Assembly: GCA_013214705.1 (NCBI GenBank)
Contig: JABSRZ010000005.1
Coordinates: forward strand, 186,001-250,000
DNA length: 64,000 nucleotides
Source of the DNA: Hyphomicrobiales bacterium
Lineage (GTDB): Bacteria; Pseudomonadota; Alphaproteobacteria; Rhizobiales; OSC116
Direction of reading: 5' to 3'
Shown: piece by piece, positions 54,930-64,000 of the stretch
Layout: each line of letters opens with the position of its first letter
How positions within the stretch are numbered: the stretch's first letter is position 1
Program-made: the position numbers and the translations under genes
The notes under the pieces: model-generated
The model's input: the letters and a program-made list of their open reading frames with translations, nothing else
Database searches by the model: none
Told to the model about the DNA's origin: nothing

Positions 54930-55253
54930 ACCAAAAGTTATCACAATATCAACTTTAGAAAAGTGGGGTGAATAGTCTCTTTATTGGTGCCGCTAGCCAG
55001 TTTGCGAACTTGTTAGCCGCTGTTCTTTTCTCTGTTAGACTGCGTGCTACATTGTCTTGTGTCTCCATCCATTTATCAAGAAGTATGTTCAATGGAGTTT
55101 TAACTCGTGCAGCAATCACTTAACGGGTTATTTCATGGCAATTTGCCATGCAATTAAATCGCGGGAATTTGAAAATATATTCAATAAAAAAGCATGCTGA
55201 CAATTACATCATCAGCATGCTTTAATTTTGTTTGGATTTTTTAAGGGTCTTAA
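54930..55253. other. Non-coding convergent gap
   Basis: 324 bases between the APC permease and the convergent chemoreceptor. Contains only the receptor's terminator near its right end; nothing else recognised. Confidence 0.6.
55189..55223 (-). terminator. Rho-independent terminator of the 720-residue chemoreceptor
   Basis: AAAGCATGCTGA and TCAGCATGCTTT form a perfect 12-bp stem around an 11-base loop. On the minus strand the stem runs into CTTTTTTATT, a good U-tract, 30 bases after the receptor stop. Confidence 0.85.
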
Positions 55254-57416
55254 TTACCCATTGCTAACCTTTCTTAGAAACTCTGTTATGTCGTTTTCTA
55301 AATCACCAACTTGGGTTTTCATATCTGCCGCAAGGTTAGATACATCACCAGATATATCTTTGGCAGTGCCAATAATGTCAGTGACCACACCCATAGACTC
55401 GGCGCTTTGTGACGACAAGTTAGACGCATTGGCGACGTTTGAGGAAATTTCGCCAATCACTGAGCTTTGCTCCTCTACAGCCGCGGCAACACCGATGGAT
55501 GATTCAGCCAGACTACTAATAACTTCTTCCACATCAGCAATGGCCTTGGCAGCAACACTACTATCTTGTTGGATAGAGGCGATTTGCGTGGCAATTTGAT
55601 CTGTAGCTTTGCTGGTTTGCTCGGCTAGAGATTTAACCTCGTTTGCCACCACGGCAAACCCACGGCCAGCATCGCCAGCACGGGCAGACTCGATGGTCGC
55701 ATTAAGTGCCAACAGGTTGGTTTGCTCGGCAATTTCATTAATAAGCTTAACAACTTGTTCGATCTGTTTGGCGCTTTCCGACAAAGTGGCAATTTTATCG
55801 ACGGTTTCTTTGGTTTTCTTTTTCGCCTCTTGTGCCACAGTTGTAGAGCTTGCAGCGCGTTCTGAAATTTCAGAAATCGAAGCCGACATTTCTTCAGTTG
55901 CAGCCGCTGCACTACTCACATTTGTAGAGGTATTGTCTACATTGGCTTGCACCTTTCGGCTTTGCTCAGACATATCTTCGGCTGAACTGCTCAGGCTTTG
56001 AGACGCGGCTTCTAAATTGCTAGTGGCAATATTCACCTTATCCAACTTTTGCGCCGAGAAGGTTTTAAATTCTTCAATCGCATTGTTTAAAAACTCTGAG
56101 CGTTCTTTATCTGCTTTTATACGCGCTTGCTTGCCAATTTCGCTTTTGACATTCTCCTCTGCATTTTGTTTAAACACCAATACAGCTTTGGCCATTTCGC
56201 CAATCTCATCTTTTCTATCGGCGCCTTCAACATCCGCATCAAGCGAACCTGTCGAGAGAGAGGACATTCTGTTTGTGAGCTTTGAAATGGGTTTTGTGAT
56301 TGATCTTGACAAGAACAAGCCTGCAACAGCTATAAATGATAATGTACCAAGTACAATTATGAGCATATTATTTCTAGCAGAGACGAGCGGAGCGAACACC
56401 TCTTTTGACGTTTGGATGGCGACAAGTGTCCATGTAGTACCTTGAAACTCCAAGTTAATGACTGACATAATAGACGGTAGGCCATTATATAATTCATCGT
56501 GGCTTGTATGAACGCTGTCAGATGTGGACACCTTTAGGATTGGCGCAGATATTTTAGTTTCGAGAATTTTAAATTCTTCATTTAATTCTGAATCGCTACG
56601 CATCAAGCCATCATCACCAACAATAAATGTTTCTCCAGTTTCGCCCAAATTGCCATGAGTTTTCATGGTATTATTGATATTAGCAATTGGCATTTGGAAT
56701 GCCATCACACCCAAACGTTCGCCAGCAGTAGAAAAAATAGGTTGAGCAATAAAGGAGGCAGCAGCACCATGGCTTGGCGCATAAGGTTTGAAATCATCAA
56801 AGGCCTGTTCACCGGCTTCTAATTTCATAGCCTTTTGAAACACTGTACCCAAGCCTGAATTGCTATATTCACCCACGCGTAAGTTCGTAGCATAATCTAA
56901 TTCTTTAAACACCGTGTAAATAAGGTCACCATTTGTGTTTAATAAGAAGATATCATAATAACCGCGAGCGTATAGGAAATTACGAATTTTTGGATGATAG
57001 TTTTTATGAACTTCGTTATAGAGAGTTTTTTCAGGTGCAAAATCTAATTTTTCTTTTTCACCCAATTTGTGTGGATTAGACGAAATATAAGCATTCTGGA
57101 GGGTCTCTTGTTGGCCATTTTTCATACCAACCCATGCAGCATCAAACTCAACCAATGCTTGCTGAATTTCAATATTCAACGATTTTTGTTGTAAATCATT
57201 TTCAATTTCAGCCAAATAATTTGATAAACTTGCTTTCTGACTAACCAAAACAATCTCAACTCGTTTGTCCACCGCAGATGTAATATTAGACTCAATTTCA
57301 ACATAACCAAGTATACCCACCAACAGTGCCGTTAAAGCTCCAGCCGCTATGATAGCCGCGGGAAATTTAAACGCTATTTTAGAAAACTTATTAGCATAAC
57401 TATAAGAAGCTGTCAT
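55254..57416 (-). CDS. Methyl-accepting chemotaxis protein with periplasmic Cache-type sensor
   Basis: 720 residues. Helix 1 at about 17-37 ([20 protein letters not shown]); a large periplasmic domain (about 38-350) of double-Cache type with [20 protein letters not shown] and [15 protein letters not shown]; helix 2 at about 352-372; a HAMP domain ([17 protein letters not shown]); and a methyl-accepting signalling domain with the hairpin tip [20 protein letters not shown]. It relays ligand binding to CheA/CheW. No che genes are nearby. Upstream, three phased palindromes at 57541-57600 may control it. Confidence 0.95.
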   Translation of the reverse strand: MTASYSYANKFSKIAFKFPAAIIAAGALTALLVGILGYVEIESNITSAVDKRVEIVLVSQKASLSNYLAEIENDLQQKSLNIEIQQALVEFDAAWVGMKNGQQETLQNAYISSNPHKLGEKEKLDFAPEKTLYNEVHKNYHPKIRNFLYARGYYDIFLLNTNGDLIYTVFKELDYATNLRVGEYSNSGLGTVFQKAMKLEAGEQAFDDFKPYAPSHGAAASFIAQPIFSTAGERLGVMAFQMPIANINNTMKTHGNLGETGETFIVGDDGLMRSDSELNEEFKILETKISAPILKVSTSDSVHTSHDELYNGLPSIMSVINLEFQGTTWTLVAIQTSKEVFAPLVSARNNMLIIVLGTLSFIAVAGLFLSRSITKPISKLTNRMSSLSTGSLDADVEGADRKDEIGEMAKAVLVFKQNAEENVKSEIGKQARIKADKERSEFLNNAIEEFKTFSAQKLDKVNIATSNLEAASQSLSSSAEDMSEQSRKVQANVDNTSTNVSSAAAATEEMSASISEISERAASSTTVAQEAKKKTKETVDKIATLSESAKQIEQVVKLINEIAEQTNLLALNATIESARAGDAGRGFAVVANEVKSLAEQTSKATDQIATQIASIQQDSSVAAKAIADVEEVISSLAESSIGVAAAVEEQSSVIGEISSNVANASNLSSQSAESMGVVTDIIGTAKDISGDVSNLAADMKTQVGDLENDITEFLRKVSNG

Positions 57417-57540
57417 AAGTACTTGTCCTTAATAAGATAATTGTGATTGAATTCAATTAATTTAAATTCAAATTAGTTAATAAAGTTTAAAAAAGAATTT
57501 AACACTAATTGAAAATTACCCGTTACCCCCAGTTTTGTAG

Positions 57541-57600
57541 TTATTCTTTAGTATAATGTAATTATACTTTAGTATAAAATAGTTATACTTTAGTATATGG
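57541..57600. repeat. Three 21-base direct repeats, each a TATACT-TT-AGTATA palindrome
   Basis: Units start at 57541, 57562 and 57583. Copies 2 and 3 contain the perfect palindrome TATACTTTAGTATA; copy 1 has one change (TATTCTTTAGTATA). The 21-base spacing equals two helical turns, so all sites face the same side. They lie 125-185 bases before the chemoreceptor start. Looks like an operator array for a dimeric regulator. Confidence 0.75.
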
Positions 57601-58062
57601 AAACTTAGAAATAACTATGCCACTGAATAATATTGGGTTTTTATTTTCACTGCGCATAGGTGCACATATTCTAACCACGGACCTATAGAATCTGGTTAGA
57701 GTTGCGTAGTATAGTCGGCACTAACAAATCGGTTTCGACAAGCAATTGGTTAAGTCGATTCAACTGTTTCATAGCACCACCCATTGTCGAAACAGAAGCT
57801 ATATTTGCCCCAATAAAACGACTTAGCCTGATTGAATTATCTCATCAAACCAACATAATGATCTTATTCTCTAGCATTCTTAAGCATAAAATAATCCGCA
57901 TTTCCAATATCTCTGCGGCAATTATTACCATGGCAATTATAATTACCGGTGGCTCACCGAACACGCATTATTACTTTTCGCTTTGGTGGAAGCAAACTCC
58001 ATGCTGAGCATTATTTGGATTTCTTGGAATTCGAAAAAAAATGCCTAACCCACAAACAAAAA

Positions 58063-58082
58063 AGCCGCGCAAAAGCGCGGCT
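58063..58082 (-). terminator. Rho-independent terminator of the second chemoreceptor operon
   Basis: AGCCGCGC and GCGCGGCT pair in a GC-rich 8-bp stem with an AAAA/TTTT loop; on the minus strand it is followed by TTTTTTG. It is 22 bases beyond the receptor stop. Confidence 0.92.
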
Positions 58083-58104
58083 CATTGCTGACTACATTTA
58101 GGCT

Positions 58105-59796
58105 TTATGCGGCAGCAACTTTTGTCAAAAAGTCGTTCACCAGTGTTTTTAGCGACACAACTTGCGTGTCAATTTCGGCCGACGCCATCGTCACATCACC
58201 AGCAGAGCTATTGGTCTGCAGAATGGATTCTGTAATGGCCGAAACATTCACTGCCATTTCTTGTGTGCCTGTCGAGGCACGCGCGATATTTTCACTAATC
58301 TCAATGGTGGCTTCATTCTGTTCAGATACAGATGAGCTGATTGAATTGGTGTAATCATTCACTTTAAGCATAATGTCACTGATTTTATTGATGTCGCGCA
58401 CCGCATCCTGCGTGGCCGCTTGAATGTCAGTTATTTGGGCGGCAATTTCTTCGGTCGCCTTCGCTGTTTGGCTGGCCAAAGATTTAACTTCAGACGCCAC
58501 AACCGCAAACCCTCTGCCAGCTTCGCCTGCTCGAGCCGATTCGATGGTCGCATTTAACGCCAGTAAATTTGTTTGTTCTGCAATGTCACTAATTAACGAA
58601 ACAACGTCACCAATTTTATTGCTCTTTTCCGCCAAACCAACAACCTGTTTATTGGTTTCTTCGGTCACAATTGTGGCTTGTTTTACAATATCTGTGGTTT
58701 CGTTCACTTGCCGCGAAATTTCATTAATCGATGATGAAAGCTCCTCTGCCGCCACAGCCACAGTGCTCACATTGGTAGATGTTTCTTCAGAAGCACCCGC
58801 AGCAGATTCAGCCTTTTCAGAAGCAGAACTAGAAATTTGGGTTAATGTATCAGCTGCCGAATTCATTTCTTGGCTATTTTTTGTCAGCGCTTCCAAGCCA
58901 GAAACACTAGAGTTTCTAAATTCACTTATAAGCTTATCAATATAATTTTGGCGGGTTTTATCAGCTTCGCTGGCGGTCTCCTTTTCCAACTCCAACGTAT
59001 TTTGCTCATTGGCTTTTACTTTAAACACCAACACCGCTTTGGCAATCAGCCCAATATCATCTTTGCGGTCCAAATAAGGAATTTCAACTTCATTATTGCC
59101 TTTAGCTAAATCACTCATTACACCCGTCACTTCTTCAAGCGGTTTGCCAACCAGCGCGCGTGATGAATAAATCATCAGTGCCACAATGCCTAACAGCGCG
59201 ATAATCGAAAAATATATCCGCATTTCACGGGCAGAACTAATGGATGCCTGTATATTTTCTTTACTCCAAGCAATGGCTAAAGTACCAACAAATTCATTTT
59301 TCTTGCCACTAAATACCGGCACAGCGGTGACGAAATAATTGTCAAGCTCGGCATCAAATGCGCCTATTTTGGCAAATTCAAGATAGCCAGATAAATCTAT
59401 ATCTACCTCAGCGGACGCTGTATAGCTGGTGAATTCTTTACCGGTTTTATCAAATGTCACAACTTTGGCAATTTCGCGACCATCGGTTTTCACAAATTCA
59501 CTATATACCACTTCTACCGCATCCACTTTGCCCCAACGCAAGCCGCCACCGACATTGCTGCCTAGCAATTTTGTGATGGTCGAGAAAGACCGGCTGCCCA
59601 AAAGGTTTAAATTTTTAGATTCATTAAATTCACTTAATATCGACAAAGCAAAAATAGTCAGCGCCGCCGCTACCGAAGCAACAATAGCCAGCTTACGGCT
59701 GACAGTGGCCCCTTTCACACCGCCAGAAAGTTTTTTAGCCCCATTAATTGAGGTATTTTCAACATCATTTGTCATTTCATTTTCTTCAATCATCAT
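58105..59796 (-). CDS. Methyl-accepting chemotaxis protein paired with a separate Cache sensor
   Basis: 563 residues from the ATG at 59796; a GTG at 59826 extends the frame by ten codons. Helix 1 near 35-55 ([19 protein letters not shown]), a compact periplasmic domain of about 130 residues ([20 protein letters not shown] ... [20 protein letters not shown]), helix 2, HAMP ([16 protein letters not shown]), and a full signalling domain with [20 protein letters not shown]. It starts 38 bases after (or, with the GTG, 8 bases after) a Cache-like periplasmic protein gene, so the two are one operon and may form a sensing complex (inference). Confidence 0.94.
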   Translation of the reverse strand: MMIEENEMTNDVENTSINGAKKLSGGVKGATVSRKLAIVASVAAALTIFALSILSEFNESKNLNLLGSRSFSTITKLLGSNVGGGLRWGKVDAVEVVYSEFVKTDGREIAKVVTFDKTGKEFTSYTASAEVDIDLSGYLEFAKIGAFDAELDNYFVTAVPVFSGKKNEFVGTLAIAWSKENIQASISSAREMRIYFSIIALLGIVALMIYSSRALVGKPLEEVTGVMSDLAKGNNEVEIPYLDRKDDIGLIAKAVLVFKVKANEQNTLELEKETASEADKTRQNYIDKLISEFRNSSVSGLEALTKNSQEMNSAADTLTQISSSASEKAESAAGASEETSTNVSTVAVAAEELSSSINEISRQVNETTDIVKQATIVTEETNKQVVGLAEKSNKIGDVVSLISDIAEQTNLLALNATIESARAGEAGRGFAVVASEVKSLASQTAKATEEIAAQITDIQAATQDAVRDINKISDIMLKVNDYTNSISSSVSEQNEATIEISENIARASTGTQEMAVNVSAITESILQTNSSAGDVTMASAEIDTQVVSLKTLVNDFLTKVAAA

Positions 59797-59834
59797 GCTA
59801 ATTTCATTTCTAGTGAAAAGGGCCACTTACAGTT

Positions 59835-60422
59835 TTATAATTCGTCTACATTAACGCCAACGGTAATGGCACCAATAACTTCGCCGCTGGCGGGGTCTAC
59901 GATAGACATGCTCAATTGGCTTTGTAGAGTTTGTGAAGACTCGTCCATTTCAACTTCGTCAACAAAAACCGCTTCGGGGCCAACCAGGTAAGTTTTTTGC
60001 CATTTGCCTTCATCGCCTTGCCAATAGTCAGATGTCACGTCAGACTGGCCAACATTCATGCCTTTATTGTCCATAATGAAAATTTCTGTCACCATGCCCA
60101 TACTGGCATCTTTGTAATTTGCCAACAGCGCAGATACCGCATTGGCTAAAATTTCATCTATCATGGGGCGGCTAGACGCGTCTGTTTCTGCACGCCATAC
60201 ATTATCTAAATCAATAATTTGGGCTTCTGTTAGGTCAGCATTGGCAATATTTTGCGCTTTAATGGCATCAATAATAACCGAGTTGGCTATCCATTGTGCA
60301 ACTGTGTCTTGTGCGTAAGCTTCAAGTGGCGCAACATGTGCACCCGCAGCCATAGCGCTGGTCGACATAACAGCCACAAAACTGGTTGCTAATAGTAATT
60401 TACGAAGTGTTTTGGGGATCAT
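59835..60422 (-). CDS. Secreted Cache/PDC-like sensor protein
   Basis: 195 residues with a clear signal peptide (LLLATSFVAVMSTSAMA, cut near residue 26). The mature part is of the single-Cache/PDC type: VTEIFIMDNKGMNVGQSDVT, then YWQGDEGKWQKTYLVGP and SIVDPASGEVIGAITVGVN. There is no membrane anchor or signalling domain, so it is a free periplasmic binding module. It is upstream of a chemoreceptor in the same operon, which suggests that it presents ligand to that receptor. The YWQGDEGKW segment is the typical ligand-site motif of such modules. Confidence 0.85.
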   Translation of the reverse strand: MIPKTLRKLLLATSFVAVMSTSAMAAGAHVAPLEAYAQDTVAQWIANSVIIDAIKAQNIANADLTEAQIIDLDNVWRAETDASSRPMIDEILANAVSALLANYKDASMGMVTEIFIMDNKGMNVGQSDVTSDYWQGDEGKWQKTYLVGPEAVFVDEVEMDESSQTLQSQLSMSIVDPASGEVIGAITVGVNVDEL

Positions 60423-61094
60423 ATTTCATTTCCTTAATGATACAGGGTTAGGGGATATTCTCGGCTCAAAAAGTAAAACTTGTTTGAATATTAACTACAA
60501 TTACATTTATTGTTTCCATTTCAGAAACCAAAAATATACTTCTCAGCATCTATGAGGCTGGTAAATATTTGGTAAATTATCGCTCCGCATATTATTGGTA
60601 TAGCCACAAAATTACAAATATCTGCTACCAGTAAACCAGTAACTTGCTGATCTATTTGTTTAAATATTTTGCAAACCCATCAAGATTTTTACATAAATTA
60701 ATGTTGATAAACCCATAATATTCAACAACTTTTTCAATTTTATAGCAACACAATAACTTAATCTATAAGCAACCCAAATTAAACTAAGTGTATTCTAATA
60801 TATTAACTATTAACCGCATACAAACACCAACTTCCAAAATAAATTTGCCCATTTCACTTTAACTCTGTTGACCGAAGTCACGGTGTTAAACAAATATATC
60901 GACCAAATTAAACGGTTCGCCAACGCTCAAATGGTTAAACTGCAATTTAAAATTCTATTCAAATTTAATATAGTTTATCTTCAATTTATTTAATGGTTTT
61001 TAACCCCAAATCCATCTATTTGGTCGGTTCAATAGCTTATTAATATGTGCAGCCTAATCTTTGAACTATAAATTCAATAACTGGGTATACTGCC
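60423..61094. other. AT-rich non-coding stretch upstream of the FecR-domain gene
   Basis: 672 bases without a supportable gene. It must contain the promoters of the Cache sensor operon (leftward) and the FecR-domain gene (rightward). No operator or RNA structure stood out. Confidence 0.6.
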
Positions 61095-62318
61095 ATGTTA
61101 AAGACATTCAAATTACTAGTCATCATCGCTACCAGCCTGTGGGCTAATACTGGTTACGCCACTAATAATAGTGAGGCTTGGGTTTTGACCAATCTAACCG
61201 GCGAGGTGATGCTAACCAAAGCCGGCAACGTCTCCAAGTTAGCCAAATTAGGCGACTTGTTTGCGCCAGGTGATCGCTTAATCACCCCAGCAGATGGCAC
61301 CGCCGCTGTAACCCGTAATGCAGAAGCGATGATTATTTCTAGCGATAGCGAACTGGAGCTGCCATTGGCAGGCAATACCAAGGTTTTTACCACTATATTG
61401 CAAAATAAAGGCACGATATTATTTTCGGCTAAAAAGAAAAATGAGCGACATTTCGAAATTAAAACTCCGTTTTCCGCCGCCATTGTAAAGGGCACCACCT
61501 TTGCCATTTCAGTGAACGAAGAGAATTCCCAAATTCAAGTGTTTGAAGGTATTGTTGGTTTAAAGGCCAAAGGCCGCAAAAAAAGCCATGATATAACCAC
61601 AGGTTTTAAATCCTATGTTTCAAAAGACATTAAACAAAAAATCGTAATTAGTAAGGCTTTAAATGCGCCAAAAATCAACCCACATTTGGGCAGCGATATC
61701 GAAAAGCTAGCAAAAACCTATCTTAAAAAGATAAAACTTCGCAGCCAGAAAAAACACGTCTTCAAATTAAAAGCTGCCAAATTGGTAAAAGCAACGCAAG
61801 CCGAAAACCCTGCTCAAGTTGAAAACCCAACTCAAGCCGAACCAAAAAACCAGCTAGCTTTAAGATTCTCCAAAAAGCTAGCCAAATTAGATACCAAACT
61901 ATTACTCAAAAAATTAGGCTTAGCAGAGGCTATTGAACAAGGCAAAGATGTCAAAAAAATCAAACAGGCAATCAAAGCCTTAAAATCTAAAAAAATTACG
62001 CAATTTAAAAAGATCGAGAAAACCAGCAAGGCCGTGAAAGCCAAAAGGCTCGAGAAAGCTAAAAAAGCCAAACAAGTCAAACTGGCCAAAAAAGCTAGGC
62101 GGTTAGAGAAAGCTAAAAAAGCCAAACAAGCCAAACTGGCCAAAAAAGCCAGACGGTTAGAGAAAGCTAAAAAAGCCAAACAAGCCGAAATGGCCCGAAA
62201 AGCCAAACGGCTGGAGAAAGCCAGAAAAGCCAAAATACTAGAGCGAGCCAAACGCCTAGCGATAGCTGAAAAAATTCGGCAAAAAAGAGAGATTAGAAAA
62301 AACAAGCAAAACAACTAG
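61095..62318 (+). CDS. Secreted FecR-domain protein with Lys/Ala-rich repeat tail
   Basis: 407 residues. Signal peptide about 1-22 (LLVIIATSLWANTGYA). FecR domain at about 28-160: TNLTGEVMLTKAGNVSKLAK, APGDRLITPADG, and KTPFSAAIVKGTTFAISVNE. From about residue 205 the protein becomes a highly basic helix: RLEKAKKAKQAKLAKKAR-like units of 18 residues, four in tandem. FecR domains usually sense or bind envelope components; the tail resembles histone H1-like or peptidoglycan/DNA-binding polycations. Following genes DUF1800/DUF1501 point the same way. Confidence 0.8.
   Translation: MLKTFKLLVIIATSLWANTGYATNNSEAWVLTNLTGEVMLTKAGNVSKLAKLGDLFAPGDRLITPADGTAAVTRNAEAMIISSDSELELPLAGNTKVFTTILQNKGTILFSAKKKNERHFEIKTPFSAAIVKGTTFAISVNEENSQIQVFEGIVGLKAKGRKKSHDITTGFKSYVSKDIKQKIVISKALNAPKINPHLGSDIEKLAKTYLKKIKLRSQKKHVFKLKAAKLVKATQAENPAQVENPTQAEPKNQLALRFSKKLAKLDTKLLLKKLGLAEAIEQGKDVKKIKQAIKALKSKKITQFKKIEKTSKAVKAKRLEKAKKAKQVKLAKKARRLEKAKKAKQAKLAKKARRLEKAKKAKQAEMARKAKRLEKARKAKILERAKRLAIAEKIRQKREIRKNKQNN
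62046..62261 (+). repeat. Four tandem 54-base repeats coding the Lys/Ala-rich tail
   Basis: Units begin at 62046, 62100, 62154 and 62208. The first three differ by few bases; the fourth is diverged and incomplete. In frame (18 residues per unit), so copy number can vary without a frameshift. Confidence 0.9.
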
Positions 62319-62331
62319 TCATATAATTCTA

Positions 62332-62360
62332 TAAGGTGATGATTAAATGTCATCACCTTA
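62332..62360 (+). terminator. Hairpin after the FecR-domain gene
   Basis: TAAGGTGATGA and TCATCACCTTA form a perfect 11-bp stem with a 7-base loop, 14 bases after the stop. No clear T-tract follows, so termination may be partial, leaving the DUF1800 gene partly co-transcribed. Confidence 0.6.
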
Positions 62361-62408
62361 ATCTCACCATAATTAGATATTTAACTGTGGTAAAATAATG
62401 CCGAAGGA

Positions 62409-63767
62409 ATGTTAGTGACTTTCAACAATGCGCAAATTGCCTGCCACAGGTTTGGCCTTGGCGCCAGACCAGATGAAATTATGTTGGCCACCCAAATGGG
62501 TGGTCAGCTTTTTTTACAATCGCAATTGGCACATTATCAAGTGCAACCTGAGCCCATCGCCAGCTTGCCAACTTCGGCAGAGCTTATGGCAGAGGCCGCA
62601 ACAATCAAATTAAGTCTACGCCAAACCACCAACAAAAACGCCAAACAAAACATAAATAAAACCGCCCGCAAACAGGCGCAAGCGGTTTATTTGCAGGCCA
62701 TAGACATACGCCACAAACTTGCCATTTCTAGCCAGCAGAGTTTTAATGAACGCTTGGTGTATTTTTGGCAGAACCATTTTGCCGTGTCGGCACAAAAACA
62801 ATCAGTGCGGTTTTTGGCCGCAAGTTTCGAAAACGAAGCCATTCGCCAAAATGTCATGGGCCGGTTTGCCGACATGCTCATAGCCTCGACCCAACATCCA
62901 GCTATGCAATTATATCTCGATAATTTTAGGTCCATCGGCCCCGACAGCAAACTGGGTAAAAAACAAAATAAGGGCCTGAATGAAAACCTAGCCCGCGAAA
63001 TTTTAGAATTACACACATTAGGTGTACAGGGCGGCTATGAGCAAAAAGACGTAATCGCATTTGCCAATATGCTCACTGGATGGGGAGTTGATTATCAAAC
63101 AGTCAGAGGCTTCAGATTCAACAAAAACGCTCATCAAGGCCAGCCTGCTGAGTTTTTGGGCAAAAATTACAGTCAAAAAGGCATGCGGCAAGCGTTGGCA
63201 GGCCTTAATCACTTAGCCGTTCATGCCAGCACTGCCAAACATATAGCCACCAAATTGGCTCAGCATTTTGCTGGCACTCATAACCAACAATTGACCAAGA
63301 GCTTAGTGGATGAACTGGAGACAAGTTTTAACCACACCCAAGGGCAGTTAAAGCCGCTTTATGAAATCCTCATCAACCACGGCGCTTGTTGGCAAGCAGC
63401 GCCATTGCGGTTTCGAACGCCTTACGAATGGATTATTGCCTTATTGCGCGCCGCCGGCAATGTAAAAATACCGGCAAATGCAATGCTAAACTTACTCAAA
63501 AATATGGGGCAACAAACCTATTTTGTGTCATCCCCTGCGGGATGGCCAGATGAAGACAATTATTGGAACAGCCCTGCGGCAATGATTCAAAAATGGCAAA
63601 ACTCCAAGCGATTCAGCCAAATTGTTAACAAAAATGTCACCCAATATGTCCAAAATATTCTCGGCGAAAATATCGACCAACATACATTATTAGCCATGCA
63701 AAAAGCCGGCAAAAAAAACACTCAATTGACCATGCTGTTTTTGTCCGAACAATTGCAATTCAGGTAA
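62409..63767 (+). CDS. DUF1800 family protein
   Basis: 452 residues, normal family length. Typical DUF1800 features: RFGLGARPDEIMLATQMGG at the start, then RLVYFWQNHFAVSAQKQ, NENLAREILELHTLGVQGGY, DVIAFANMLTGWGVD, and SPAGWPDEDNYWNSPAAMI near the end. Family function unknown, usually coupled to a DUF1501 (Tat-exported sulfatase-like) protein, as here: the next ATG is 4 bases after the stop. ATG at 62409 with GAAGGA before it. Confidence 0.93.
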   Translation: MLVTFNNAQIACHRFGLGARPDEIMLATQMGGQLFLQSQLAHYQVQPEPIASLPTSAELMAEAATIKLSLRQTTNKNAKQNINKTARKQAQAVYLQAIDIRHKLAISSQQSFNERLVYFWQNHFAVSAQKQSVRFLAASFENEAIRQNVMGRFADMLIASTQHPAMQLYLDNFRSIGPDSKLGKKQNKGLNENLAREILELHTLGVQGGYEQKDVIAFANMLTGWGVDYQTVRGFRFNKNAHQGQPAEFLGKNYSQKGMRQALAGLNHLAVHASTAKHIATKLAQHFAGTHNQQLTKSLVDELETSFNHTQGQLKPLYEILINHGACWQAAPLRFRTPYEWIIALLRAAGNVKIPANAMLNLLKNMGQQTYFVSSPAGWPDEDNYWNSPAAMIQKWQNSKRFSQIVNKNVTQYVQNILGENIDQHTLLAMQKAGKKNTQLTMLFLSEQLQFR

Positions 63768-63771
63768 AAAA

Positions 63772-64000
63772 ATGAAAAATTCAAAAACCCCCATTTCCAG
63801 ACGCCAAATATTAAAAGCCCTTTCGGCTTCGGGTGCAGCTTTGGTCGGCACTGGTTTGTTACATTCCAAACTAGCTTTGTCAGCCCAGTTAAAAATGGCC
63901 AAAACCAAATCTGATAATATATTAATCTGGATAATTTTGCGTGGCGCGTGGGATGGCTTAAATGTGGTTGTGCCCTATGGCGACCCTTATTATTACCAGC
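63772..64000 (+). CDS. DUF1501 family Tat-exported protein, partial (3' end outside window)
   Basis: The first 76 residues are visible. Twin-arginine signal: ISRRQILKALSASGAALVG. The mature start NILIWIILRGAWDGLNVVVP with GDPYYY matches DUF1501, a sulfatase-fold-like family. It follows the DUF1800 gene by 4 bases, so the pair is one operon. The window ends inside the gene. Confidence 0.9.
   Translation, partial: MKNSKTPISRRQILKALSASGAALVGTGLLHSKLALSAQLKMAKTKSDNILIWIILRGAWDGLNVVVPYGDPYYYQ

Larger units (their letters stand above)
57417..58104. other. Non-coding gap between two chemoreceptor genes
   Basis: 688 bases, AT-rich. Holds the triple palindrome (57541-57600) and the terminator of the second receptor gene (58063-58082). 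A 101-codon frame at 57702-58007 has no protein-like pattern and was not called. Confidence 0.6.

Noticed and set aside
57702-58007. 101-codon plus-strand frame between the chemoreceptors
   Set aside because: No recognisable domain, no ribosome binding site, and atypical residue mix; it is in an AT-rich gap.
60883-60993. GTG-started 36-codon frame before the FecR-domain gene
   Set aside because: Weak start context and no pattern beyond AT-rich composition.
61832-62314. 160-codon minus-strand frame opposite the Lys/Ala-rich repeats
   Set aside because: The Leu/Ala/Phe-rich reading is the mechanical complement of the repeat tail.

Overview
The window looks like a chromosomal segment of a motile, aerobic alphaproteobacterium. 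The evidence is a class I lysyl-tRNA synthetase, xseA followed by DUF2093 genes, a TIGR02186-like protein beside a TauE/SafE exporter, a DUF6460-like protein, a PodJ-like SEL1/peptidoglycan-binding protein, and a MerR/LiuR-type regulator heading a beta-oxidation operon. The species cannot be named from sequence alone. Genes are tightly packed up to about 45.6 kb. Several convergent pairs share their stop codons.

Layout. 1-8.2 kb: a truncated family 2 glycosyltransferase, an orphan solute-binding protein, then a leftward operon of four tandem paralogous MFS transporters ending in a fatty-acid hydroxylase-like enzyme. 8.2-15.3 kb: Nudix hydrolase, DinG/XPD-like helicase, LysRS, a tautomerase and a MATE transporter. 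15.3-18.4 kb: the most unusual locus, a trypsin-like protease fused to a DNA/RNA non-specific endonuclease, followed by a DUF1353-like gene, with a promoter-like sequence in front and a hairpin between the genes. 18.3-33.7 kb: housekeeping genes (arsC-like, pyrD, mutL, rsmD, rluB-like, tadA, purD, xseA, tandem DUF2093) mixed with transporters and small membrane proteins. 33.7-41.4 kb: TIGR02186/TSUP pair and a merR-fadE-fadA-fadJ operon with a LiuR-box-like palindrome upstream. 41.6-45.6 kb: a 1325-residue PodJ-like polarity/cell-envelope protein.

A tRNA-Ser(GGA) at 45.8 kb marks the start of a looser accessory region up to about 55.2 kb. It holds three related MITE-like elements with TGTAGC/GCTACA-type ends, a PD-(D/E)XK-like putative nuclease lying between copies, a MarR/SRPBCC pair, an NTF2-like protein, an AhpD-like protein, a KefB/C-like antiporter and an APC permease. 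It has several non-coding stretches of 0.3-1 kb.

55.2-60.4 kb carries two chemoreceptors, one in tandem with a separate periplasmic Cache-like sensor and one preceded by three phased palindromes. The window ends with a FecR-domain protein with a Lys/Ala-rich repeat tail, a DUF1800 protein and the start of a DUF1501 protein.

The best candidates for undescribed biology are the protease-nuclease/DUF1353 pair, the nuclease-like gene with its flanking multi-site elements, the fourfold MFS array, and a linker in the PodJ-like gene that is open in two forward frames. All functional statements come from reading motifs; no database search was run.
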